Shown one piece after another: positions 8,601 to 15,467 of a stretch of DNA of 44,463 bases (positions within the stretch are counted from its first letter, which is position 1; every line of letters starts with the position of its first letter). The position numbers and the translations under genes are program-made. The DNA is from Pedosphaera sp. (GTDB lineage: Bacteria > Verrucomicrobiota > Verrucomicrobiia > Limisphaerales > Pedosphaeraceae). The stretch covers positions 1 to 44,463 of the forward strand of contig JAQGPC010000129.1 of the NCBI GenBank assembly GCA_028293285.1, given 5' to 3'. The notes beneath the pieces are model-generated. The model had not been told where the DNA came from. It saw only the letters and a program-made list of their open reading frames with translations, and made no database searches.

Positions 8601-9628
8601 CTTTGGCCATTGACGGTATCCACATTCAGTATCGAATGTACGTGGGAGCGTTCCAAATCATAGCGATTGAGACTAAATGCATGCCAGCCGAGGAGTCCGT
8701 CGGCAATATCTCCGATGATGCGGGCGGCTTCCTTTTGGGTGGTGGCGCTATTGAGTTGATGTCCTAATTTTGAAAGTGCCGCGATGAAGATTTCCTTGCG
8801 TTTTTGCTTCGTGATATCCGAGTAAATGGCGGCTGCGCCAATGATGCGACCATCCTGCTTCACCGGACCGCTGGCCCCACGAATGTAAACAGGCGCGCCG
8901 GTGTCGAGCCGGGTGATCATCATTTCATCAATGGCAATTTCACCGCGCAATGCCCGGTTGAAGGGCAGTTCCCCAGCCTTGAGCAATTGGCCGTTATGCG
9001 GCCACCGCATTGCAAATTTGTTGGCTAATTCGCCGGCGTTCGCTTGCAAGTCAGCTATGGAGGCAGAGCCGCTCATTTTCAATGCATTGGTATTGCACTT
9101 GGTGACGCCGGTTTCATTTGCGAAAAAAACAGCGTCGGGCACGCTTTCAATGATGGCATCCAGTTCAATCAAACGCCGCTCGGCCAGCGCGTGAAGTTCG
9201 TGCAATCGCTGTTCCGTTTGCACGCGTTCGGTAATTTCGCGTTCCAACTGACATACCACGGATTCGGTGCGACGCCGCGCCTTGCGTTCTGCTTCGCTCA
9301 GAAGAATGGCCGTGCCGCCGACAATCGAATAAGCAAGCAGCCCGATCCGATGAGGAACATCTCCCAGAGTGAACACGTATCGAGGAGAAACGAAGAAGTA
9401 AGAGGAGGAAAGCGCGCCTAAAATCAGAGCGAGAAAACCGGGCTTTAGCCCGCCGAACCAGGCGCTAATTAGAAGCGCCAGATAAAAGGTGACGTAAGTG
9501 TACTGAACACCGAGTATGGGATCGAGTTGGAAGCGGGCAAGAGTGGCCAGACCAACGCTCAAAATAGCAATGGCATAGGCAGCAAGTGAAGGCTGCCGGG
9601 TTTTAAATTTTAATTGCTTCCAGTTCAC
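5678..9628 (-). CDS. Large multi-PAS/GAF sensor histidine kinase with DUF4118-type membrane region
   Basis: A 1316-aa kinase. Residues about 12-110 hold four hydrophobic helices in the KdpD-like DUF4118 arrangement. The sensory part reads PAS (150-275), GAF (280-450), PAS (455-585), GAF (588-755), PAS_3 (765-890) and GAF (895-1060). A coiled coil leads to HisKA with His1107 in YSVSHDLRWPLR and a HATPase domain with N-box LLNNAWKF and G-box GHGIGLATV. The first two PAS-GAF pairs are internal duplicates: both GAF domains start with IAALSKLG and share NGQRTE- or HGQRTE-type segments about 308 residues apart. The start is GTG at 9628; no in-frame ATG gives a better choice. It heads a minus-strand operon with a 1-nt gap to the next receiver gene. 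Two palindromes upstream (9726-9767) are candidate operators. Ligands are not predictable from sequence. Confidence 0.92.
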   Translation of the reverse strand: MNWKQLKFKTRQPSLAAYAIAILSVGLATLARFQLDPILGVQYTYVTFYLALLISAWFGGLKPGFLALILGALSSSYFFVSPRYVFTLGDVPHRIGLLAYSIVGGTAILLSEAERKARRRTESVVCQLEREITERVQTEQRLHELHALAERRLIELDAIIESVPDAVFFANETGVTKCNTNALKMSGSASIADLQANAGELANKFAMRWPHNGQLLKAGELPFNRALRGEIAIDEMMITRLDTGAPVYIRGASGPVKQDGRIIGAAAIYSDITKQKRKEIFIAALSKLGHQLNSATTQKEAARIIGDIADGLLGWHAFSLNRYDLERSHVHSILNVDTVNGQRTEFSPQGIHRHIPGSVHRIMKNGGELILKENPAMALPESVPFGDTTRPSASLMFIPIRDKTMSIGILSVQSYTPNAYTEDDLSMLQTLGDYCAGALERIKTEEALQQSEARERVRSAELQALMDAIPTPVWVAHDPECRMITGNRAASQFLRTPMEGNVSLTAPASEAALNYCLHINGQAVPGNELPIQQSALTGKPIIGVEVEFLFNDGTVQYVYGNAVPLFDAQGAVRGSLGAYMDVTERKRAEISIAALSKLGQNLNSASTPIQAARIIAAVADDLFGWDAFGLNLYSETDDCFRQVLNIDIIHGQRTEIPPEEIDLVANAGDHRVLTTGAELILKTEPLTMLPDSAPCGDISRPSASIIRVPIRDKKRVIGILSIHSYTLNAYDQADLNTLQTFADYCSGALERIEAEAARHLSEHQYRTFTEAIPAIVFTAGAQRSCEYLNHRWADYTGLSIQASLGEGWRSALHPDDQEHTREQWQRARQNKKAFETLYRLRRHDGAYRWFLMRSLPFFDKAGQTLKWLGTATDIHDRKETEEALAFCNQRLSLIAQITNTIVGSAPLAEQMRELAGIVRAAYRVDSCIIRILEGEELRLLACSGLPEEGLSLNISSKIGIGAEMISRKTPLFIPDVRIHPITKAFSSHVGNKYHFVSFAGAPLLVQDQVIGVLGIYSEGQIHHFTEADLEHLQIVAHHVAAAVVNDSLYNEVTAQKRELEERIVERNQAEDEIERLNGELERRVLERTAQLQASNRELEAFCYSVSHDLRWPLRTITGFSQALKDDYVEHLDATGVEYLDRVINAGREMDRLINDLLHLSRLTRAEMRRCPVDLSALAQRIAGELQKTDPLRAVEFLISPNLTAAGDERLLRIALENLLNNAWKFTGKCERAKIEFGLEISTALPAYFVRDNGAGFDMAYAGKLFGAFQRLHSTSEFPGHGIGLATVQRIINRHGGHTWALGEVDKGAAFYFSLPT

Positions 9629-9725
9629 TGGACACAGTCATTACCGAAACACCGTTTATTTTTCATCCGCCTTGGAAATATGAAACACCATTGGCTTACG
9701 GATGTTACTGATTTGCAACCCGAAT

Positions 9726-9743
9726 ATGGGGTAAACATCCCAT
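9726..9743. promoter_or_regulatory. Imperfect palindrome, candidate operator
   Basis: ATGGGGTAAACATCCCAT is an 18-bp near-palindrome with outer arms ATGGGGT and ATCCCAT. It lies in the 228-bp gap between the divergent kinase operon and the aldehyde dehydrogenase-like gene. Its centre is 24 bp from that of the perfect palindrome that follows, so a regulator could bind both on nearly the same DNA face. Regulatory function is inferred. Confidence 0.5.
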
Positions 9744-9749
9744 AAAAAC

Positions 9750-9767
9750 ATGGGGTAATTACCCCAT
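9750..9767. promoter_or_regulatory. Perfect 18-bp palindrome, candidate operator
   Basis: ATGGGGTAATTACCCCAT is a perfect 18-bp inverted repeat. It is the better of two tandem sites and lies 122 bp upstream of the GTG of the 1316-aa kinase and 89 bp upstream of the ATG of the aldehyde dehydrogenase-like gene. The half-site ATGGGGTA also occurs at 37548-37555. No known regulator can be assigned from sequence alone. Confidence 0.6.
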
Positions 9768-9856
9768 AAGGACAAAATTGAGGTTTTAACTGCCAACCAA
9801 GGAGTGGATTCTTGGGGATTGCGAGGGGAAAAGTTAATTGGTATGCCTAAGGAGCA

Positions 9857-10729
9857 ATGAATACGAACCTGGAAGTCCATAAGACCTACAAGCTGTATAT
9901 TGGCGGCAATTTCGTGCGGAGCGAGAGTGGCCGCTATCTGCCAGCACAATCGCCAGCGGGTGAGCATCTGGATAATTATTGTCATGCTTCGCGCAAGGAC
10001 TTCCGGGATGCAGTCGTGGCGGCACGCGGCGCATTTGATGGCTGGGCCAAGAAAACGGCTTACCTGCGAGGGCAGATTTTGTATCGGGCCGCTGAGATGC
10101 TGCAAAACCGTGCGACGGAACTGACAAATGAAATCGTGCGTTCCACGAGTGCCACCCAGTCCAAGGCGCGGACCGAAGTGAACGCGGCAATTGATCGCCT
10201 GGTTTATTATGCCGGATGGACCGACAAGTATTCCCAGGTTTTTGGCGCGGTGAACCCGGTGGCGTCATCCCATTTTAATTTCACCACGCCCGAACCGACT
10301 GGTGTGGTGGTCGTGCTGGGGCCAGATGAGCCTTCATTGGTGTCGCTGGTTTCGTTGATGGCTCCGGTTATTCTCTCCGGGAACGCCGCGATTGTCGTGG
10401 CTTCGGAAAAATATCCGCTACCCGCGATTACGTTTGCAGAAATTCTGGCGACGAGTGATTTACCCGGCGGCGTGGTGAATGTGCTGACCGGCAAGCGCGC
10501 TGATTTGGTTTCCCATATTGCAAGTCATATGGATGTGAATGCAATTGTGGATGGCTGTGGTGTCGCGGAGATTGGCACGGCGTTGCAAGCCGGTTCCGCA
10601 AAAAATTTGAAGCGTTACGCTGCCAATAATCTTGCGCCTGTCGACTGGTTTAGCGCCAAAGCCGAAGATCCTTATAAGATCCTTGAAACGACTGAGTTCA
10701 AGACAGCGTGGCATCCGATTGGGCTTTAA
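9857..10729 (+). CDS. Short aldehyde dehydrogenase family protein lacking the catalytic domain
   Basis: A 290-aa member of the aldehyde dehydrogenase superfamily; the usual length is 450-500. It keeps the N-terminal NAD-binding part (KLYIGGNFVRSESGR, then EPTGVVVVLGP and the LPGGVVNVLTG motif) and ends with a tail like that of full-length enzymes (KTAWHPIGL). The catalytic domain between is absent. The region matching the catalytic-Glu motif ELGGK reads AANNLAP, and there is no catalytic Cys. From memory, a family of similar short proteins sits beside full-length aldehyde dehydrogenases and deoC in other bacteria, so this is probably a conserved form and not a fresh deletion. A strong Shine-Dalgarno sequence (AAGGAG, 9849-9854) sets the start. 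mdh and a DeoC homologue follow on the same strand. It is likely non-catalytic or a partner subunit (inference). Confidence 0.8.
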   Translation: MNTNLEVHKTYKLYIGGNFVRSESGRYLPAQSPAGEHLDNYCHASRKDFRDAVVAARGAFDGWAKKTAYLRGQILYRAAEMLQNRATELTNEIVRSTSATQSKARTEVNAAIDRLVYYAGWTDKYSQVFGAVNPVASSHFNFTTPEPTGVVVVLGPDEPSLVSLVSLMAPVILSGNAAIVVASEKYPLPAITFAEILATSDLPGGVVNVLTGKRADLVSHIASHMDVNAIVDGCGVAEIGTALQAGSAKNLKRYAANNLAPVDWFSAKAEDPYKILETTEFKTAWHPIGL

Positions 10730-10826
10730 TCATTTGTTTTCGGTAAATGAAAGAGGGGTGCCTTGCTGCTTCCACACTTGCAGTTTTTCTAATCCCTCAA
10801 CATAGTGAAAAAATAATTTAAGAAAA

Positions 10827-11816
10827 ATGAATACTACTCCCATTCGTGTTGCGGTCACCGGCGCTGCTGGTCAAATCGGTTACTCACTGCTTTTTCGTAT
10901 TGCCTCGGGCGCGATGTTTGGTCCGAACCAGCCGGTCATTCTGCACTTGATTGAAATTGAGCCAGCATTGCCCGCCTTGAACGGCGTGGTGATGGAACTG
11001 GATGATTGCGCGTTTCCCTTGCTGAAGGGAATTGTGCCGACAGCAAACCTGGATGAAGGATTTCGCGGGGTAAATTGGGCGTTGCTCGTAGGCAGTGTGC
11101 CGCGCAAGGCAGGGATGGAGCGCAAGGATTTGCTCGGCATCAACGGGAAGATTTTCATCGGACAAGGACAGGCGATTCAAAAGAATGCGGCGAGTGATGT
11201 GCGTGTTCACGTGGTGGGCAATCCCTGTAATACGAATTGCCTTATCGGAATGAACAATGCGCCAGAAGTCCCGCGCGACCGCTGGTTTGCCATGACGCGC
11301 CTGGATGAGAATCGCGCGAAATCGCAATTGGCGAAGAAGGCTGGGGTGGACATTACGGCAGTCAGCAATCTGGCAGTGTGGGGAAATCATTCTTCCACAC
11401 AGTATCCTGATTTTGTGCATGCCAAAATTAATGGCAAGCCGGTGACTGATACCATCAATGATGAGGCCTGGTTGAAGGGGGATTTTATCAGTTCCGTTCA
11501 GCAACGCGGCGCGGCCATCATCAAGGCGCGGGGCGCTTCCAGCGCGGCGAGCGCGGCCAATGCGATTGTGGATAGCGTGGCTTCCATTGTAAATCCGACG
11601 ACTGCGGGGGATTGGCATAGTGTGTGTGTTCATTCGGATGGCAGCTACGGAATTGAGAAAGGTTTGATTTGCTCGTTCCCCGTTCGCAGTGACGGCAAGA
11701 AACTGGAAATCGTGCAGGGACTGCCAATTGATGAATTCAGCCGTTCCAAGATTGATGCAACGGTGGCGGAATTGAAGGAAGAGAAGTCACTGGTCAGTGA
11801 ATTGTTGCCCAAGTAA
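10827..11816 (+). CDS. mdh: Malate dehydrogenase
   Basis: A 329-aa cytoplasmic malate dehydrogenase of the long (type 2, cytosolic-like) class, which interconverts malate and oxaloacetate with NAD in the TCA cycle. The Rossmann motif GAAGQIGY lies at 12-19. The cofactor-choosing strand ends IEIEP, fitting [11 protein letters not shown] carries the substrate- and cofactor-contacting Asn, TRLDENRA the Asp-Arg pair, and [11 protein letters not shown] the catalytic His. Length is normal and the whole family pattern is kept. It lies 97 bp after the short aldehyde dehydrogenase gene and about 75 bp before the DeoC homologue, all on the plus strand, so a shared transcript is possible. No good Shine-Dalgarno sequence precedes the ATG; the upstream bases are A-rich. 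Confidence 0.96.
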   Translation: MNTTPIRVAVTGAAGQIGYSLLFRIASGAMFGPNQPVILHLIEIEPALPALNGVVMELDDCAFPLLKGIVPTANLDEGFRGVNWALLVGSVPRKAGMERKDLLGINGKIFIGQGQAIQKNAASDVRVHVVGNPCNTNCLIGMNNAPEVPRDRWFAMTRLDENRAKSQLAKKAGVDITAVSNLAVWGNHSSTQYPDFVHAKINGKPVTDTINDEAWLKGDFISSVQQRGAAIIKARGASSAASAANAIVDSVASIVNPTTAGDWHSVCVHSDGSYGIEKGLICSFPVRSDGKKLEIVQGLPIDEFSRSKIDATVAELKEEKSLVSELLPK

Positions 11817-11890
11817 ACCATAGTTCCCCATTGCGATTTTCGAGTTTGGGTTTGAACTTGAGTCGAATGGGAGAAAATGAACCAACCGGT

Positions 11891-12559
11891 ATGAGCACGC
11901 TTTCAGGTAAAGACCTTGCCCGCTGCATTGATTCCACGTTGTTTGCGCCTGCGGCCTTGCGGCAGGACATTGAGAGGCTTTGCGCGGAAGCACGTGAGCA
12001 ATTTTTTCATGGCGTCTGCGTGAATGGTTCGTGGGTGGAACTGGCCTATTCTCTTTTAGAAGAGAGCGGGGTGCAAGTAATCGCGCTGGTGGGATTTCCA
12101 TTGGGCGCGACGGATGCCGATGCAAAGCGCTACGAGGTGGAGATTGCCGCGGACCATGGTGCGCATGGGATCGAGTACGTGATGAACATCGGCCGGTTGA
12201 AGGATGGTGACCTGCAATATGTCCTGCGGGAGATGCGCGATATTGTGGAAGCAGCGGATGAACGTCCGGTGCAGATCATTCTGGAGACGCATTTGTTGAC
12301 GCAGGAGGAAAAGATTCTGGCCTGCCAGCTTGCGCTGGATTCCGGCGCGCAATTTGTCACGACCTCGACCGATTTTCATGTACCTCCCGTTGAAATTGAA
12401 GATGTGAAGTTGTTGCGCGGAGCAGTGGGCGCGCAATTTGGCGTGAAAGCAGTTGGCGGAATCAAGGATACGTTGACGGCGGTGGCGTTGATGGAGGCTG
12501 GCGCAACTCGTATCGGCACTTCGTTGGGTGCTTCGATTATCCGGGGATTAGCGGAATAA
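11891..12559 (+). CDS. deoC: DeoC-family aldolase homologue with altered active site
   Basis: A 222-aa TIM-barrel protein of the deoxyribose-phosphate aldolase family, normal in length. The family signatures IDSTLFAP, VCVNGSWV and VGFPLGAT are present. Of the three residues known as essential in E. coli DeoC, only Lys201 is kept (K186 in GVKAVGG). The Schiff-base Lys167 in the usual FIKTSTG is Thr157 here (FVTTSTD), and Asp102 is Glu95 (IEYVMNIG). Classical aldolase activity is therefore doubtful; it may have another substrate or a non-enzymatic role. ATG at 11891 is chosen because family members begin just before the ID-TL motif and GGGAGA lies 12 nt upstream; the frame is also open from 11831. 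Neighbours mdh and the short aldehyde dehydrogenase fit the common deoC/aldehyde dehydrogenase association. Confidence 0.82.
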   Translation: MSTLSGKDLARCIDSTLFAPAALRQDIERLCAEAREQFFHGVCVNGSWVELAYSLLEESGVQVIALVGFPLGATDADAKRYEVEIAADHGAHGIEYVMNIGRLKDGDLQYVLREMRDIVEAADERPVQIILETHLLTQEEKILACQLALDSGAQFVTTSTDFHVPPVEIEDVKLLRGAVGAQFGVKAVGGIKDTLTAVALMEAGATRIGTSLGASIIRGLAE

Positions 12560-12617
12560 ATGTTTCTACGTTGTATACCTGATTGGCATTTAGGTATGAG
12601 CGCTGCTAGAGTCGAGC

Positions 12618-13676
12618 ATGTTCATTACGGGATTGGGAACGGCTGTGCCCCCGCAGCAATATAAGCAAAGTGAGGGTTGGGAAGCTCTGCAAGTATCATC
12701 GCAATTTCCCCAACTCAGCCTGCGCTCGCGGGCGATCCTCAAAAAAGTGCTGGCCGGCAACAATGGAATTGAAACACGGCATCTGGCGCTGGCTTCGTTG
12801 CATGAGGTCTTTGAAATCAGTCCGGATACGCTCCACGCCCGCTTTGCAAAAAACGCTCCACTGCTGGCTGCTCAAGCGGCGGAAGAAGCATTAAAGAATT
12901 CGCAAACGGACCGACGTGAAATTGATGCAGTCATCATCAGCACCTGCACTGGATATTTGTGTCCTGGCTTGACCAGCTATGTGAGTGAACGGCTCGGATT
13001 GCGGACGGATGTGCTGGGACTGGACTTGGTGGGACAAGGCTGCGGGGCGGCGTTGCCCAACATGCGTGCCGGGGAGGCATTATTGTTATCAGGGCGATGC
13101 GGACGTGTGCTTTCGATTTGTGTGGAAGTTTGCAGTGCGGCATTTTATTTGGATGATGATCCGGGAGTGCTAATCAGCGCGTGTCTTTTTGGTGATGGCG
13201 CGGGAGCGGCAGTGCTGGCCAATGAGCCGAATCCGACAATGCGAAGGGTGGAATGGAAAAAAAGTGGTTCGATGCTGGCGGCAGAACATCGCGATCTTTT
13301 GCGATTCGAACAGCGGAATGGAATGTTGCGGAATATTCTTAGCCCACAAGTGCCGCCATTGGCCGCGGAACATGTGGAAAAATTATTGGATGCCACGCTC
13401 TCAGGAACGGGTGTGTCGCGGAAGCAAATTACCAATTGGATCTGGCACGCAGGCGGGCGGGATGTATTGATGGCACTTCAGGGGAGGCTGGGATTAACTG
13501 CGGACAATATGCAATGGAGCGCGGGAGTATTACGCGAGTTTGGGAATGTGAGCAGTCCCTGTGTTTATTTTGTGCTGCAAGCAGCACTGGCGGCGAACGC
13601 GCCGGGTGGTTGGTGGTGGATGTCTTCCTTCGGAGCAGGTTTTAGTTGCCATGGAGCATTGCTGGAAGTTAGTTGA
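12618..13676 (+). CDS. Type III polyketide synthase (chalcone/stilbene synthase family)
   Basis: A 352-aa homodimeric ketosynthase-type enzyme. It extends an acyl-CoA starter with malonyl-CoA and cyclises the product. The catalytic triad is intact: Cys142 in LVGQGCGAALPN, His277 in WIWHAGGRD and Asn310 in EFGNVSSP. The FGDGAGAAVL loop near 191-200 is also typical. It begins a three-gene run with a methyltransferase (21-nt gap) and a flavoprotein (1-nt overlap with the methyltransferase). The same enzyme set, though with a different methyltransferase type, occurs in the Streptomyces srsABC cluster for methylated phenolic lipids. The product here is probably an alkylresorcinol, alkylpyrone or quinone lipid, but the starter unit cannot be read from sequence. 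The start at 12618 is an ATG close to the conserved N-terminal ITGLGTAVPP. Confidence 0.93.
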   Translation: MFITGLGTAVPPQQYKQSEGWEALQVSSQFPQLSLRSRAILKKVLAGNNGIETRHLALASLHEVFEISPDTLHARFAKNAPLLAAQAAEEALKNSQTDRREIDAVIISTCTGYLCPGLTSYVSERLGLRTDVLGLDLVGQGCGAALPNMRAGEALLLSGRCGRVLSICVEVCSAAFYLDDDPGVLISACLFGDGAGAAVLANEPNPTMRRVEWKKSGSMLAAEHRDLLRFEQRNGMLRNILSPQVPPLAAEHVEKLLDATLSGTGVSRKQITNWIWHAGGRDVLMALQGRLGLTADNMQWSAGVLREFGNVSSPCVYFVLQAALAANAPGGWWWMSSFGAGFSCHGALLEVS

Positions 13677-13697
13677 GTTTTAGCGCAACTTTAACCC

Positions 13698-14390
13698 GTG
13701 GAACGCACGCTGGAACCTGAATGGCTCGACGAACTGCCGCCCGATGATCCGAAGGCAGTGCGTTCCCGGCGTGACTTGAAGCGGTTAAACTGGTGGATGC
13801 GGCATGATTCGCTCATGGCGGATGCGTTGCTGCGATACTCGAAAGGCAAGTCATTGCAGCGGGTGGTTGATTTGGGAGCGGGAGATGGGACATTTGCATT
13901 AGGTCTAACGCGAAAGCTGGTCCAACAACATCCGAAAGTTCAGGTCACGTTGGTGGACCGGCAGCCGTGCATGGGGGCCGAAACCCGCGATGGTTTTCAG
14001 GCGCTGGGATGCACGGTGGAGACGGTGGCGGCGGACATTTTTGATTGGTTAACCCATGCGGTTGTGCCGCCCGGCACAATCTTTATCGCCAATTTATTTC
14101 TGCATCATTTTCATGAGGCGGAGCTTTGCGAAGTGTTTTATCTGGCATCGAAGCAGGTCGATCTTTTTGCAGCGTGCGAGCCGCGTCGGGCGGAGCTGTC
14201 GTTGCGGATGGCAAAACTGGTGGGATTGATTGGCTGCAATTCCGTGACGCGGCATGATGCGGTGGTCAGTGTGCGGGCAGGTTTTACGAAAAGGGAGCTC
14301 TCGGATATGTGGCCGACGGAAGGGGCATGGCTTTTGCAGGAGCAGCGCGCGGGTTTGTTCAGCCATCTTTTCGTCGCGCACCGCAAGTAA
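13698..14390 (+). CDS. SAM-dependent methyltransferase of the polyketide cluster
   Basis: A 230-aa class I methyltransferase. The SAM-binding glycine-rich motif VVDLGAGDGTFAL lies near residues 56-68, followed by VTLVDRQP (acidic ribose-binding position) and FIANLFLHHF, which matches the post-motif strand of small-molecule methyltransferases. It probably methylates the type III polyketide product or an intermediate (inference from position). The start codon is GTG at 13698, 21 nt after the synthase stop. Its TAA overlaps the ATG of the flavoprotein as TAATG, so translation of the two is likely coupled. It differs from the isoprenylcysteine-methyltransferase-like SrsB of Streptomyces, so only the order of enzyme types is comparable. 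Confidence 0.86.
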   Translation: MERTLEPEWLDELPPDDPKAVRSRRDLKRLNWWMRHDSLMADALLRYSKGKSLQRVVDLGAGDGTFALGLTRKLVQQHPKVQVTLVDRQPCMGAETRDGFQALGCTVETVAADIFDWLTHAVVPPGTIFIANLFLHHFHEAELCEVFYLASKQVDLFAACEPRRAELSLRMAKLVGLIGCNSVTRHDAVVSVRAGFTKRELSDMWPTEGAWLLQEQRAGLFSHLFVAHRK

Positions 14391-15424
14391 TGAACAAGGA
14401 AATTACAATTGTGGGAGGTGGTCTGGCTGGTCTGATGCTGGGCATCGGGCTGCGACAAAATGGTATCCCGGTGAAAGTATGGGAATCCGGACATTATCCA
14501 CGACACCGAGTTTGCGGAGAATTCATCAGTGGACGCGGACAGGATAGCCTGGCGCGATTGGGCTTGTTGGAACTGTTGAAAAATGCCGGGGCAATTCCGG
14601 CCAAAACAGCGGCTTTCTTTTCTGAAAAAAAATCTTCGCCGGTGAGGGAACTTTCTTTATCGGCAATTTCTTTGTCGCGTCATGTGCTGGATAACTTGCT
14701 GGCACAGGAGTTCAGGAGATTGGGTGGAGAATTGCGGGAAGGCGAGCGGTGGCATGAGGCGGATTTTGCGGAAGGTGTAGTGCGAGCGAATGGACGCCGC
14801 ATGCAAGCTGTGGAGAATGGCTGGCGATGGTTTGGCTTGAAGGCACATGCGCGGAATGTGGAGTTGACGGCAGATTTGGAGATGCACGTTTCGCCTTCCG
14901 GTTACGTGGGGATTTGTCGGTTGGCGAATGACGAGGTCAATGTGTGCGGATTATTTCGGCGGTCCGCGGAATCAGGCGATGCACGCAAGTGGCCGGAGAT
15001 ATTACGGGGCGCGGTTGGTTCGTTGCGACAGCAGCGATTGGCGGGAGCAAAGTTTGATGAAGATTCTTTTTGTTCGGTGGCGGGATTGTCATTACGACCA
15101 CGACGGGCAGTAGCGCATAAGGAATGTTGCGTGGGAGATGCGTTGACAATGATCCCACCGGTGACAGGTAATGGAATGTCCATGGCATTTGAATCAGCGG
15201 AGGTGGCCATTGAACCGTTGGTAGCGTATGGACGGGAAGAAATGCCATGGGCCGAAACACAGCAATTGATAGCGAGACGATGTGACAAACTGTTTGAACG
15301 AAGACTGGCATGGGCTGGGCGATTGCAGTGGATGATGTTCGCGCCGGGACTGCAAAATGCGCTGGTTTCGCTGGTGCCACGCTCGGAATGGTTGTGGCAG
15401 ATGCTATTTAAGCAAACTCGTTAA
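14390..15424 (+). CDS. FAD-dependent oxidoreductase of the polyketide cluster
   Basis: A 344-aa flavoprotein in the geranylgeranyl reductase/UbiH-like group. The dinucleotide fold GGGLAG lies at 9-14, ending at the acidic residue of VKVWES. A second FAD motif is CCVGDALTMIPPVTGNGMS near 250-270. HRVCGEFISG near 42-51 is typical of geranylgeranyl reductase-like flavoproteins. It may hydroxylate or oxidise the aromatic polyketide, for example resorcinol to hydroquinone or quinone, as the unrelated-in-detail SrsC is known to do (inference). The ATG at 14390 overlaps the methyltransferase stop (TAATG); the frame is open further upstream but a longer start would overlap that gene by about 80 bp. 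It ends the likely three-gene operon; thiE follows after 43 nt. Confidence 0.87.
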   Translation: MNKEITIVGGGLAGLMLGIGLRQNGIPVKVWESGHYPRHRVCGEFISGRGQDSLARLGLLELLKNAGAIPAKTAAFFSEKKSSPVRELSLSAISLSRHVLDNLLAQEFRRLGGELREGERWHEADFAEGVVRANGRRMQAVENGWRWFGLKAHARNVELTADLEMHVSPSGYVGICRLANDEVNVCGLFRRSAESGDARKWPEILRGAVGSLRQQRLAGAKFDEDSFCSVAGLSLRPRRAVAHKECCVGDALTMIPPVTGNGMSMAFESAEVAIEPLVAYGREEMPWAETQQLIARRCDKLFERRLAWAGRLQWMMFAPGLQNALVSLVPRSEWLWQMLFKQTR

Positions 15425-15467
15425 GTTGCATAAATGAGCGCGTGCGGCTACAAGATTCCACTTTGAA

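Noticed and set aside
9857..10729. Reading the short aldehyde dehydrogenase as a pseudogene
   Set aside because: It has a strong ribosome-binding site, an unbroken frame and a proper C-terminal tail, and similar short homologues are remembered next to deoC in other bacteria.
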